Position numbers and translations under genes: made by a program | In this document: positions 23,630-32,881 of the stretch, in pieces | Position numbering within the stretch: position 1 is the stretch's first letter | Layout: each line of letters starts with the position of its first letter | Notes under the pieces: model-generated | Database searches by the model: none | Told to the model about the DNA's origin: nothing | Seen by the model: the letters and a program-made list of their open reading frames with translations, nothing else | From: Bacillota bacterium | GTDB lineage: Bacteria > Bacillota > Clostridia > Peptostreptococcales > Anaerovoracaceae | Length of the DNA stretch: 33,022 bases | Reading direction: 5' to 3' | Assembly (NCBI GenBank): GCA_017394515.1 | Contig: JAFPXY010000038.1 | Span: 1 to 33,022, forward strand

Positions 23630-24255
23630 GCTATATCGAAAATATCTATGTATGTATGATCGCCCCCTTGCTTATAGCGGCGATAATCCTTAAAGGAGAA
23701 GGTCGAAGAGTCCTTGTGTTCTCTGTGGCTGGTATGACCACTTGTCTGCTCTCGGCCTATATCAGCGCTTTTGCTGCAGGCGTAGTAGGTATGGACGCCG
23801 TCACGGCCTCATATGAGATTTCTCCGGTAACCGAAGAAGCCATGAAATTTGCACCGGTCCTGATATATATCCTTATTTTCAGGCCGGACAAAAAACACGT
23901 GATCTTGGGCGCTTTAATGACGGCGGTGGGCTTCGCTACCTTCGAGAACGCCTGCTTCATCGCTGCCAACGGCACTGAACAGCTGCTGCAGCTTTTGATC
24001 AGAGGCTTTGCCACAGGCGCCATGCATGTGGTCTGCGGCATGATCGTGGCCATCGGCCTGTACTTCCTGCTGGATCAGATCTGGATCAAGATCGCCGGCA
24101 CCTTCGCGCTGCTGTGCCTGGTCATCACCCTACACGCAGTCTTCAATATGCTGGTGATCCAGACAGGCGCTGTCTTCTGGATAGGCTGCGCGATACCCAT
24201 GGTGATCCTGGTGGTATTCCTCGCGTTCTTCCGCGAGAAAATAGATATTTCTTAA
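23626..24255 (+). CDS. PrsW-family intramembrane protease
   Basis: A 209-residue polytopic membrane protein carrying all conserved PrsW elements: EE-x-x-K (Glu70-Glu71 in VTEEAMKF), F-E-N (Glu107 in ATFENACF), H-x4-G (His134 in MHVVCGMIVAIG) and H-A-x-x-N (His170 in LHAVFN). In Bacillus subtilis, PrsW makes the site-1 cut of the anti-sigma RsiW and releases an ECF sigma; here the gene is in the operon of an ECF sigma. Overlaps the upstream gene by 4 nt; RBS GGGAGGGGG. The 3' half uses much more GC-rich codons (CTG, ATC, GGC, GCC) than the 5' half. A terminator follows. Confidence 0.88.
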   Translation: MSYIENIYVCMIAPLLIAAIILKGEGRRVLVFSVAGMTTCLLSAYISAFAAGVVGMDAVTASYEISPVTEEAMKFAPVLIYILIFRPDKKHVILGALMTAVGFATFENACFIAANGTEQLLQLLIRGFATGAMHVVCGMIVAIGLYFLLDQIWIKIAGTFALLCLVITLHAVFNMLVIQTGAVFWIGCAIPMVILVVFLAFFREKIDIS

Positions 24256-24271
24256 CTGAATAAACTCTTTG

Positions 24272-24302
24272 CCCGGTCGGTGAACTGCCGACTGGGTTTT
24301 TT
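24272..24302 (+). terminator. Rho-independent terminator of the ECF sigma-PrsW operon
   Basis: 9-bp stem CCCGGTCGG / CCGACTGGG (one G-T pair), 7-nt loop TGAACTG, six T. It divides the sigma operon from the surface-protein genes. Confidence 0.9.
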
Positions 24303-24413
24303 GATGCAAAAAATATTTTTGAAAAATTCTGAAAATTCAGGTTAGGACTTTATTAACTTTCGCGACACATAAGGAATGTAAACACTTTTTAACTAAGAAA
24401 GGATGTCCCGGAA

Positions 24414-24737
24414 ATGACAAGAGAAGAAATGATCAAGGAACTGCATACTCGTATGAAGACGCGGCGCAAAAGACGTGAGCAGAGACTCACGGCGCTTATC
24501 GGATTCATATGCGTCCTTCCGCTGGCGGGCCTCTGGAAGCTTGCTTCGGAAAGCAGCAGACTGATAGGTCGATCAACAGATATGTATACCGGATCTTCAC
24601 TGCTATTCAGTAAATATGGTGGTTACGTTCTGGTTGGTGTGATCGCTTTTCTGATAGGCATCGTACTGACAGTGATAATCCGGAACCATCTGGAAAAAAT
24701 CGATCGTGACGAATCTAAGAAGCAAGATTCCACATGA
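24414..24737 (+). CDS. Two-TM small protein, paralogue of the 22678 product
   Basis: A 107-residue protein with the same plan as the candidate anti-sigma factor: basic N terminus IKELHTRMKTRRKRREQR, TM1 at about 28-45 (FICVLPLAGLW), an outside loop rich in Ser and Gly (TDMYTGSSLLFSKYGG), TM2 (YVLVGVIAFLIGIVLTVII) and a charged tail. The shared N-terminal signature is ELHxRMxxRRK. No sigma gene precedes it; the exported-protein genes follow. RBS AAAGGATG, 10 nt upstream. No convincing sigma-A promoter was found in the 111 bp between the terminator and the start, which leaves room for an alternative-sigma promoter. Function unknown. Confidence 0.65.
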   Translation: MTREEMIKELHTRMKTRRKRREQRLTALIGFICVLPLAGLWKLASESSRLIGRSTDMYTGSSLLFSKYGGYVLVGVIAFLIGIVLTVIIRNHLEKIDRDESKKQDST

Positions 24738-24785
24738 CAGACATTTAATAAGCAGTTGTTTCGAGTTTAAGTTAGGAGGATGAAA

Positions 24786-27700
24786 ATGAAAGTTAGTAAA
24801 CGCGGTTGGAAACGTTTAATGGCACTTGTGCTGTCGATCGCAATCTGCATCTGCTTCATGCCGGCTGAGGCATACGCCTATGTCGGGCCGATGTTGGGAG
24901 AGGCCAACGGAGTCGTGGTCAAGACAGATCTCACAAAGGACGGATGGCACTATGCTCAACTCAAAAATGATTATATAACCTTCGAGATCGAGCAGGATAA
25001 TGGCCTTATTTGCCGGACTGTCCCGACTAAAACAGCCGATAAGATCTCACTTAAGAAATCCTATGATCAAAACATATATCAGGAACTGGATTTCTACAAT
25101 TATGATTATCAGGGCTATTATTTCGTTTACGAAAGAGAGATAATCTCGGAAACACAGCGCTGGATCCCTGAGAAGGTAGAGTCATCCGTCGAAGGTGACG
25201 CACTTGTCCTGGATTACACTTTTGCAGGGACTGCAATGAAGTGCAAAGTCACCTTCAAATTGGCAGAGTTGACAGAAGGAATGTACAGAGGAAACTATAC
25301 TGCGCCTGTAACTCTGGAAAATTACTATGAAGCCTATGGCGAAACTGAGAGAGGAAGGACATTCGCAGTTACTGCAGAGTTTGAATTCTACTCGCCTTGG
25401 CTAATGCATTCCCATGATTGGGTAGGAGAAGACAGTGCCTATGTATATCTTAATAGCCACAGGCTTCCCTATTATGGCCACGAGGATGAGACATCTCCAA
25501 AGCGTATACTGGCAGAATACGGTAAATTTGCCGGGGAATATTATGAAAAAACGGAAGACGGAAAAGCTCTCACTTTTACGAGATCTCAGTCGGCATCCTG
25601 TGGTCTGGTCGATGTTTCCGGAGGCTGCACGGATGTCTCAACGGTAACGGATGTTACCGCTGATTATAATCCCCGTCCCATTTGGTGGTCCTGGCCGTAC
25701 GAATCCGTTGATAACTATACTAATGTCGGTACTGTCACCTACGATGAGGCAAATCCCTTCGTGCTTCTGGGAGATAATTTCCGGTCTATGGAGGAGGATG
25801 GCACTTATCAAGGGGCATTGAATAAGTACGGTTATGGTATCCAAGGCTCTCTGCCAAAGAGCGCAGAGAAAATGTCCTATATAGCTCCTTCTTCCGATGG
25901 GCCTTCCAGAGAAAAGGATCTCCTTGTTACCAAGTCCTATGGCACGTTTGTCAATAAAAAAGTTGGTGATGGTAAATATACCGGAACAACGTCGATGGTC
26001 TGGGGCTACCGCAACCTCTATAAAGAAGGAGAGACTGTGATCCCTAAGGGAGAGGAGGCAAAGGCTCTGGATTCCGAGTTCGATTCTAAAGCTGAATTAC
26101 CCGATCGCCTTGTGATCTCTCCGAACGGAAGCGGATATAAGGCAGAACTGAACCCGCCTGTAGAGAGTGAAGATAAGGTCGCGGTATTACGCGGAAATAT
26201 CAACTATGTTTCAGAAGGTAACAGCGGCTATTATGCCTTTAATAATGGAAGGGCGTATCTGTCGCCGACAGTTTCTGTGAATTTCGATGCTGTGAAGGAT
26301 TACTTCCATGTCAAGCCGGACGGATCCATCGACTATAAGGGTATCCGGATCAGTGTACCAAATTATTGTATCTATAAATCTAAAAACAGACCTAAATGCA
26401 AGGAGCCTGAGTTCTCATATGATGAGAAGAAGGGGCTGGTGATTGGGCTGGATCCCGCCAATAACGATGCGATCATCAGTGTCAATATTCCATATACCAC
26501 AACGAATATCGAGGGTGTAGCACTCGATTTGGATGGAAATGTGAACTTCTATGGAGGCATCCACATCAGAACACTCTTCGACGGAGCCAGATTTGACCTC
26601 ACGAAGTTCCAGATGGGAACGGATCCGAAGGATGGCACATTCGGTATGAACGGGATCGAAGCAAGTCTTGATGTCGAGGACGTAGGCTTCATGGGCTTTG
26701 ATGTCAACAAAGCCAAAGGTGTCATCAATACGATAGCTGCAGAAGAGTATTATTATTTCGATATCGATATAAATGCTTTTGATGTCGTCGAATTTGCGGG
26801 TAAACTTGAAATTAAGTATAACAAGAAGACCGGCGTTTTGATGCCCAATGATCTTCAAGGACAGTTCAAATCTGATCTGGTCGGGATCACGGTCATTCCC
26901 GAAGTACCGGCTATCGAGATAAACGGAGTTAAGGTCGGTTTCGCCGGACTGGTGGATACGATCAATGAAGACTACTTTGCGATACCGCCGCTCACTTTGA
27001 CCATAGGTGGCCATGGCTCAGTAGCTAAATGTATTTCAGGCTGGCTTACGACTACTCTGGGCCCGTCGGAATTTACGGTTATCGGAAGCGATCTTGAGAT
27101 CAGCCCGCCGAGTGTTTCGACTAATCTTCAACTGCTCAAAGAACTCAGCATTTCCTTTAAAGATGTAGGAAAAGAAATTGAATATAATAACAGAAAATAC
27201 AAAGGAATAGATCTGTCTGGAACTCTTTCTGCAAAGATCAACCTGATGAACGACGGTAAAAAGATCGATGTCGGTCTTTTCAACGTCGATGTAGCACACA
27301 TCCTCGATATCTACGGTTCAGTAGGTTTCAGTGCTTTCGGCGGCAGAAACGAAGCTAATACCATGGCATATTTGGACGTTAACGCCACAGGTAATGCCAG
27401 AGCTTCACTGAAAGTGCCGGCCTCAGTGTTCCTTTTCGGAGGAAGAGAGATAGCAAGCTCTAATTTACTTATGAAAGTCGGAGCACAGACTGAAATTCCT
27501 TATCGCGGTTCTCTTGAAAACTGCCTGGGTGACGCTGTCAAAAATATAAATGGCTATGTTGCCTGCTGCCTTGACAACATAATAGATCTGGATGTGCTTG
27601 GCAAATACTACTTAAGGACCGCTTATGTGTCTCCGGATTCGTTTACCATGGACGTTGGTTCCGGAGATCCCGGAGAATTCGTTGTTAATTCTTCCGGAGC

Positions 27701-30497
27701 CAAAGGTTCTTCAGTCGTTCAGAAGTTACCGGTACTTGACAAAGATAGCAAGCAGACCGGAGAGATCATGTTTGGCTTGGCTTTGAAAGAAAAAGACATA
27801 AACGTGACCGCGGATACTGAAGCCAGTGAAGCGAGATCCGCATCGAATCCTATAATCGTTTCCCTTGCTGACGGAGTGCATCTTGAACCCGGCGATTCTG
27901 TGGTGCTTCAGGTCAAGCCCGTTGGAAGCGTTTCGGAAGATGAGTTCATCAGCGCTCTTAAGATCGACGGAACCCCTGCACTCAAAGTCGAATTGGATGA
28001 GAACGGAGTACGTACCAATTCAGGAAATGTTATACCTACGGTTGTAGATGGAGAGGTCATATCTGCGGCTCTGTTCCTCGATAATACTAAGGAGCAGTGG
28101 GTAATCGACTCCGGCGTGCAGCTGGAAGAAGAGCCTACACTCTACATCAGTAATGAAAACCTTATTGAAAAATTTAATGATGTAAACTATAGCGGAAATA
28201 CTTTGAACGGAAATGCCGCAAACCTGAAAGAGAATGCAGAATATAAGCTTATAACTAATCTGTGCACTGATCCTGATTCAGATGGATTTATTGTGGGTGA
28301 GCCTTTAGATATCGCTGAAGGTAATTTCCAGGTGAGTGTGCCCAACCAAGGAGAGGCTGCAGAGACCGGCGACTACTATATATCGACCACTCTGGTGCAG
28401 ATCCAGACTGAGGACTTCAACGGAGATGGAATCATTTCCGAGGATGAGACGATCATGATCCCTCTGGAGCGCTGGGTCAGCGAAGAAACGATGCACTATA
28501 CCAATACCGCAGCTCCTCAGACTCCTGCAAACGTATCCCTCACAGCCACCGGTAACGAGACTCTGACCTGCGCCTTCAATGAAGTTGAGAACGCAGAAGG
28601 ATATCGCATCAGGATCCTCAAAGACGGCGAGTACACCGGATATGGATATGAAATGCCTGTAGTAGTTGAGACAGATCCCGAGACCGGAAAAACGATCAAG
28701 ACTCTGGATTCTAAAGGCGGCAGCGAGGCGGTCAGCTATGAAGATGGAGCCTTCACAGTACGTATGGCTCCCACCGTCTGCCCTGAACAGACTGCAGAAG
28801 GCATTGAACAGCCGGCAGCTCTCGAGCCAGGATCAGGTTATTCAGTTGGTATATCAGCTTACAGCTATCTGGACGGTGACACCAAAGAATATCCTGTTTA
28901 CAGCGAAGAAGGTATTTCCGACAGCGCAACTATCAGTACATACGAAAAGGCTAATTTCTCTGTCAAGCTGAACGGAAATGAAGCAGCTAAGAACGACAGC
29001 GGCATTTATGAGGGCACTGTATCTCAGGAAAGCCGTGAACTTACAGTTGAAGTCACATCAGGCGGTAATTATCTGATAGAGGTGACCGCAGAGAGTGATG
29101 AAGCAGAAACTCTCACCGCAGAAGGTTCTGCTCTTACCAAGGAACTTCCTGATCTTGAGGGTTCGGTGATGTATGACATAGTCGTTACTAACCTTTCCAC
29201 TCTTGATAAAACCACAGCCTTCCTTCAGGTAAATAAGGATGAGATACCGCCGCTTCTCTTAATGGATGCAGAGAGTTATATGTCTGATCCGGAAGGCAAG
29301 ACCATCATTACAGGTACGACGGATCCCGGCGTCACTGTAAACGGCGTTAAAGCTGACGCCGATGGACGCTTCGAACTCGTTAATATAAATGACGAAAAGA
29401 TAGCTGTCGTAAAAGAGTATTACGCCACTTATGATAAGATCATCAGAGAAGAGAAGACATTATCATCATTAGAAGATTTCATTCACTTGAAAGAGGAAGT
29501 CGACGAAATCGATCCGGCTAACTGGGAAGGCCCGGGAGTATATTATACTATAACCAGAGAATATGTTTACAATGGACCTTGCTCCTTAGCCTACTATCAG
29601 GAACTGGAAGAAGGAGTTGCAAAAGGTGAGGTTGAAGAACTCTCTGAACTTAACTACACAGAGAAGCAGATGAGTGTTGAGGAAGCTGAGAAACTTGAGG
29701 AAGCTGATTATCGCACCATCACCTTCTTGAGCACTGCGACTAAAGGCTTCGCTCTGGATTACGTTGTGACCGCTGAGGATGAATTAGGAAACACCACTGA
29801 AGCAATAGTCAAGATCTCGCCTCATATCCATACCACCAAGAAAGTGTCCGGTAAAGCCGCTACATGCTTCAAGGCTGGAAGGAAAGAACATTATGTATGC
29901 ACTACCTGCGGCCAGAAGTTCCAGGATAAATACGGTACTGCTCAAGCAGGTGATGTGACTATCCCTAAGCTTAAACCGTCTCTGTCACTTGGCGTTGGCA
30001 AAGTCAAGGTCTCCAAGACCACCGTTCCGATGAAGGTGGGCCAGAGCTTCAAGAAGATCAAAGCCACCATGAAGAAGGGCGATAAGCTTAAGAGCGCTAC
30101 CTCTGGAAATAAGAAGATCGTAACGGTCAAACTTAACAGCGCCAAGACCAAGCTGATACTGAAAGCTGGCAAAAAGACCGGCAAGACTAAGATCACAGTT
30201 AAGACCAAGGCCGGAGCGAAATCGACATTTACTGTCAAGGTGCAGAAGACCAAGGTCACAGCGACCAAGATCCAGGGATTCAAGAAGACGCTTACCCTTA
30301 AGAAGGGCAAGACCTATCAGATGCCTAAGGCAGTGAAACCTGTAACCGTGACCGATAAGATCACATTCAAGAGCAGCAAACCTAAGATAGTTTCAGTCAC
30401 CAAGGGAGGTAAACTGAAAGCACTTAAGAAGGGCAAAGCCGTCATCACAGTAACCATCGGCAAAAAGAAATTCAAGTGCACGGTGACCGTAAAGTGA
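24786..30497 (+). CDS. Giant exported protein (1,903 residues), modular, lysine-rich C terminus
   Basis: The start is ATG 24786, 6 nt after AGGAGG (24774-24779); the in-frame ATG at 24780 overlaps that site. A signal peptide (RLMALVLSIAICICFMP ... AYA) is followed by about 1,100 residues of acidic, aromatic, beta-rich sequence I cannot assign. Two calcium-loop-like stretches occur (DPDSDGF near 1162, DFNGDGIISEDE near 1211), then a fibronectin-III-like domain near 1245, beta domains to about 1600, and a HIHTTKK ... CFKAGRKEHYVCTTCG module near 1680. The last 170 residues are Big_2-like and extremely lysine-rich. No LPXTG or anchor is present. It is 24 nt upstream of the LRR gene. Confidence 0.8.
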   Translation: MKVSKRGWKRLMALVLSIAICICFMPAEAYAYVGPMLGEANGVVVKTDLTKDGWHYAQLKNDYITFEIEQDNGLICRTVPTKTADKISLKKSYDQNIYQELDFYNYDYQGYYFVYEREIISETQRWIPEKVESSVEGDALVLDYTFAGTAMKCKVTFKLAELTEGMYRGNYTAPVTLENYYEAYGETERGRTFAVTAEFEFYSPWLMHSHDWVGEDSAYVYLNSHRLPYYGHEDETSPKRILAEYGKFAGEYYEKTEDGKALTFTRSQSASCGLVDVSGGCTDVSTVTDVTADYNPRPIWWSWPYESVDNYTNVGTVTYDEANPFVLLGDNFRSMEEDGTYQGALNKYGYGIQGSLPKSAEKMSYIAPSSDGPSREKDLLVTKSYGTFVNKKVGDGKYTGTTSMVWGYRNLYKEGETVIPKGEEAKALDSEFDSKAELPDRLVISPNGSGYKAELNPPVESEDKVAVLRGNINYVSEGNSGYYAFNNGRAYLSPTVSVNFDAVKDYFHVKPDGSIDYKGIRISVPNYCIYKSKNRPKCKEPEFSYDEKKGLVIGLDPANNDAIISVNIPYTTTNIEGVALDLDGNVNFYGGIHIRTLFDGARFDLTKFQMGTDPKDGTFGMNGIEASLDVEDVGFMGFDVNKAKGVINTIAAEEYYYFDIDINAFDVVEFAGKLEIKYNKKTGVLMPNDLQGQFKSDLVGITVIPEVPAIEINGVKVGFAGLVDTINEDYFAIPPLTLTIGGHGSVAKCISGWLTTTLGPSEFTVIGSDLEISPPSVSTNLQLLKELSISFKDVGKEIEYNNRKYKGIDLSGTLSAKINLMNDGKKIDVGLFNVDVAHILDIYGSVGFSAFGGRNEANTMAYLDVNATGNARASLKVPASVFLFGGREIASSNLLMKVGAQTEIPYRGSLENCLGDAVKNINGYVACCLDNIIDLDVLGKYYLRTAYVSPDSFTMDVGSGDPGEFVVNSSGAKGSSVVQKLPVLDKDSKQTGEIMFGLALKEKDINVTADTEASEARSASNPIIVSLADGVHLEPGDSVVLQVKPVGSVSEDEFISALKIDGTPALKVELDENGVRTNSGNVIPTVVDGEVISAALFLDNTKEQWVIDSGVQLEEEPTLYISNENLIEKFNDVNYSGNTLNGNAANLKENAEYKLITNLCTDPDSDGFIVGEPLDIAEGNFQVSVPNQGEAAETGDYYISTTLVQIQTEDFNGDGIISEDETIMIPLERWVSEETMHYTNTAAPQTPANVSLTATGNETLTCAFNEVENAEGYRIRILKDGEYTGYGYEMPVVVETDPETGKTIKTLDSKGGSEAVSYEDGAFTVRMAPTVCPEQTAEGIEQPAALEPGSGYSVGISAYSYLDGDTKEYPVYSEEGISDSATISTYEKANFSVKLNGNEAAKNDSGIYEGTVSQESRELTVEVTSGGNYLIEVTAESDEAETLTAEGSALTKELPDLEGSVMYDIVVTNLSTLDKTTAFLQVNKDEIPPLLLMDAESYMSDPEGKTIITGTTDPGVTVNGVKADADGRFELVNINDEKIAVVKEYYATYDKIIREEKTLSSLEDFIHLKEEVDEIDPANWEGPGVYYTITREYVYNGPCSLAYYQELEEGVAKGEVEELSELNYTEKQMSVEEAEKLEEADYRTITFLSTATKGFALDYVVTAEDELGNTTEAIVKISPHIHTTKKVSGKAATCFKAGRKEHYVCTTCGQKFQDKYGTAQAGDVTIPKLKPSLSLGVGKVKVSKTTVPMKVGQSFKKIKATMKKGDKLKSATSGNKKIVTVKLNSAKTKLILKAGKKTGKTKITVKTKAGAKSTFTVKVQKTKVTATKIQGFKKTLTLKKGKTYQMPKAVKPVTVTDKITFKSSKPKIVSVTKGGKLKALKKGKAVITVTIGKKKFKCTVTVK

Positions 30498-30521
30498 TAG
30501 GTGAGAAGGGAGGACAATGAA

Positions 30522-32858
30522 ATGTTAACGAAGAAGAAAACAAAAGTATTTGTCATACTCATGGCCTTCATGCTGGTGTTCACCCTGGCGCCCATTTCTT
30601 TAGGGACAGCATATGCGGTGACTGTTTATGACTATTATGAATTTATCGATTTATCAAGCGAAGCAGGATACGCAGACTTCCTTGATAATTATGCTACCTC
30701 ATCTAAAGCCTTCATAGAGGCACTGGAAAAAATCGGAGCAATTACCGCGACATCCAAAGGAGATAGTATAGTGTATTACGATCTCGATAAAGATGGCAGT
30801 ACAGACATGCGTATGGTAACCGATCTCTATAATGGACATATTTGGGTATTATTTTGGAGAGAGAAAACAAACAGTATCAAAGGCGGCATTGAATTTCAAC
30901 TTGATGAAGAAACACTCAATTACTTTAGGGATCTGCCAGAAGACAATGAGGAAGGATTAAGTTATATTAATAATAAACTCTATATCCGTTTTGATGAAAC
31001 CGGGATAGAAAATCCAAATAATCCAAATCCGGACTATTTAGAAGGCAGAGATCTGGTTGTTGATATGCGCAAAGGTACAAAGACCTTTACAGGAGCAGAT
31101 GCCGCAGCGGTAGAATATTTCTTTATGCGGTTATCATTTGATGATGAGATCATCGAATCATATGATGAGGATCTTTCGACAAAAGACAAATGTGTACTGT
31201 TCTTTGATCTGGACATGGAAGGGACCATGGACATTAAAGCAGAATTTGAGTATAGTCGAAATCCGGATTATAGTTATGTGATTACTGAGGGGAAACTCCA
31301 ATGGCTCAAAGACAGTAACATCACCACGAACGTCATTTTGACGCTGAGTGAAAGCAGCTTCAAAAAATGCAGCAAGATGGAGAAGGGAGATATGGGATTG
31401 GAATATTTCTACCAATCCATCACCATTGATACCGGAAAGGAAGAGACTTTAACCATTAAACACGACTGGGCTTATGAGTTCGATGATAGCGGTAATTTGG
31501 TTCTTACAAATTATAAGAATAACGAAACTGAAGTCATTATTCCCGACAGCATTTACGGCCATCCGGTCACCGCTTTGTATAGTACTTTTGTGAATAATAC
31601 AAATATCGTTAAAGTCACTGTTCCTGAAAGTGTAACAACGATCAACGGAGCATTCGCTGGTTGCGGCAATCTGGAAGAAGTCGTCTTTAAAGGGGATAAG
31701 CTTAAAACTATTGGAAAAGAATCGTTTTATGGATGCAGTAATCTGGAAAAGATCGACATTTCGAAAAAAGTAATAAGTATCGGAGATTGGGCATTCATGG
31801 GAGCTGGATCAAATGTGGAGGACTTTAAAATTGAATTCGCTCCCGGCAGCAAGCTTGAAACCATAGGGGAGGCGGCGTTTATCAGATGCAGCACATTGAA
31901 AACGATCAGAATCCCGGCGAGCGTGAAAAGCTTGGGAGTCGCAATGTTAAAGAATTGCGGTGCCTTAGAGGAGGTAATCATCGAACCCGGCAGTGGGGTG
32001 GAAACCATAGAAGAACAATTCTGTGAAAACTGTAGCAACCTGAAACAAATAACTATACCCAACAGCGTTAAGAAGGTCTGCAAGAACGCGTTCGCAAACA
32101 TTTACTTCGACACCGTTAGCGGCGAAAAAGCCGAGATCCACTATATCGGTACTTTGGAGGAGTGCAACAAAATCGACTGGGTGGAAGGATGGGGAAATCA
32201 ACATAGGATGCATATCTTTTATGAAAGCTGTCCGAAATTAATTGAAAAGGCATCCCTCGATTATGACGGTGTTATATACTATGTCTGCGAAAATCCAGAT
32301 ACCAAAGGATGGGAATTGTTCATAACAATCTACAAGCCGGAGAAATTCACCCTTTCTAAAACATCCTGCACCTATACCGGCAAAGCGTTGAAGCCTAAAG
32401 TTACGGTAACCAATTCAGTTGGAAGTGTAATCGGCCCGGAGAATTATAAGGTGACTTACGCCAATAATACGAAAGTAGGCAAGGCTACCGCTACTGTTAC
32501 CTTCAAGGGCAGTTATTACAGAGGCACAAAGGAGCTGAACTTCACCATCAAGAAGGCAGCCAATACCCTGAAGGTCAAGCCTCTTACCGCTAAGGTGAAA
32601 TACTCTGCTCTAAAGAAAGCCAGCATGACGCTTAAGCGTTCCGCGGTGCTCAAAGTTACCGGAGCCAAGGGTAAAGTGACTTACTCGAAGGCTTCCGGAA
32701 CCAAGAAGATCACCATAGCTAAAACCACCGGAAAGGTGACTGTGAAGAAAGGCCTGAAGAAGGGTATCTACAAGGTGAAAGTCAAGGTCAAAGCAGCTGG
32801 CACGGCCAACTACAAAAGCCTCACCAAGATCGTGACCTTCAAGATCAAAGTCATCTAA
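30522..32858 (+). CDS. Exported BspA-type leucine-rich repeat protein
   Basis: A 778-residue protein with a signal peptide (KVFVILMAFMLVFTLAPISL ... AYA). Residues 30-310 form an unassigned acidic domain containing DLDKDGSTD and DLDMEGTMD, possible metal-binding loops. Residues 314-540 contain LRR_5 repeats with the pattern I-x-I-P-x-S-V and G-x-x-A-F-x-x-C-x-x-L (for example FAGCGNLEEVVFKG and FYGCSNLEKIDIS). From about 610 an Ig-like YTG module occurs (CTYTGKALKPKVTV), then a lysine-rich repeat to the end. BspA-like repeats mediate adhesion in several oral and gut bacteria. Start ATG 30522 has GGGAGG 8 nt upstream; an in-frame GTG at 30501 is less likely. A strong terminator follows. Confidence 0.85.
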   Translation: MLTKKKTKVFVILMAFMLVFTLAPISLGTAYAVTVYDYYEFIDLSSEAGYADFLDNYATSSKAFIEALEKIGAITATSKGDSIVYYDLDKDGSTDMRMVTDLYNGHIWVLFWREKTNSIKGGIEFQLDEETLNYFRDLPEDNEEGLSYINNKLYIRFDETGIENPNNPNPDYLEGRDLVVDMRKGTKTFTGADAAAVEYFFMRLSFDDEIIESYDEDLSTKDKCVLFFDLDMEGTMDIKAEFEYSRNPDYSYVITEGKLQWLKDSNITTNVILTLSESSFKKCSKMEKGDMGLEYFYQSITIDTGKEETLTIKHDWAYEFDDSGNLVLTNYKNNETEVIIPDSIYGHPVTALYSTFVNNTNIVKVTVPESVTTINGAFAGCGNLEEVVFKGDKLKTIGKESFYGCSNLEKIDISKKVISIGDWAFMGAGSNVEDFKIEFAPGSKLETIGEAAFIRCSTLKTIRIPASVKSLGVAMLKNCGALEEVIIEPGSGVETIEEQFCENCSNLKQITIPNSVKKVCKNAFANIYFDTVSGEKAEIHYIGTLEECNKIDWVEGWGNQHRMHIFYESCPKLIEKASLDYDGVIYYVCENPDTKGWELFITIYKPEKFTLSKTSCTYTGKALKPKVTVTNSVGSVIGPENYKVTYANNTKVGKATATVTFKGSYYRGTKELNFTIKKAANTLKVKPLTAKVKYSALKKASMTLKRSAVLKVTGAKGKVTYSKASGTKKITIAKTTGKVTVKKGLKKGIYKVKVKVKAAGTANYKSLTKIVTFKIKVI

Positions 32859-32881
32859 CAATAGTTTTCAGGGATATATAC

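Noticed and set aside
28416-28451. Dockerin or true EF-hand in the giant exported protein
   Set aside because: A single DFNGDGIISEDE loop is not followed by the paired second repeat a dockerin needs, so only a calcium-loop-like stretch is noted.
28666-28971. 101-codon + strand frame inside the giant exported protein gene
   Set aside because: It is embedded in a continuous 1,903-codon frame with a strong start and consistent domains, so it is a shadow.
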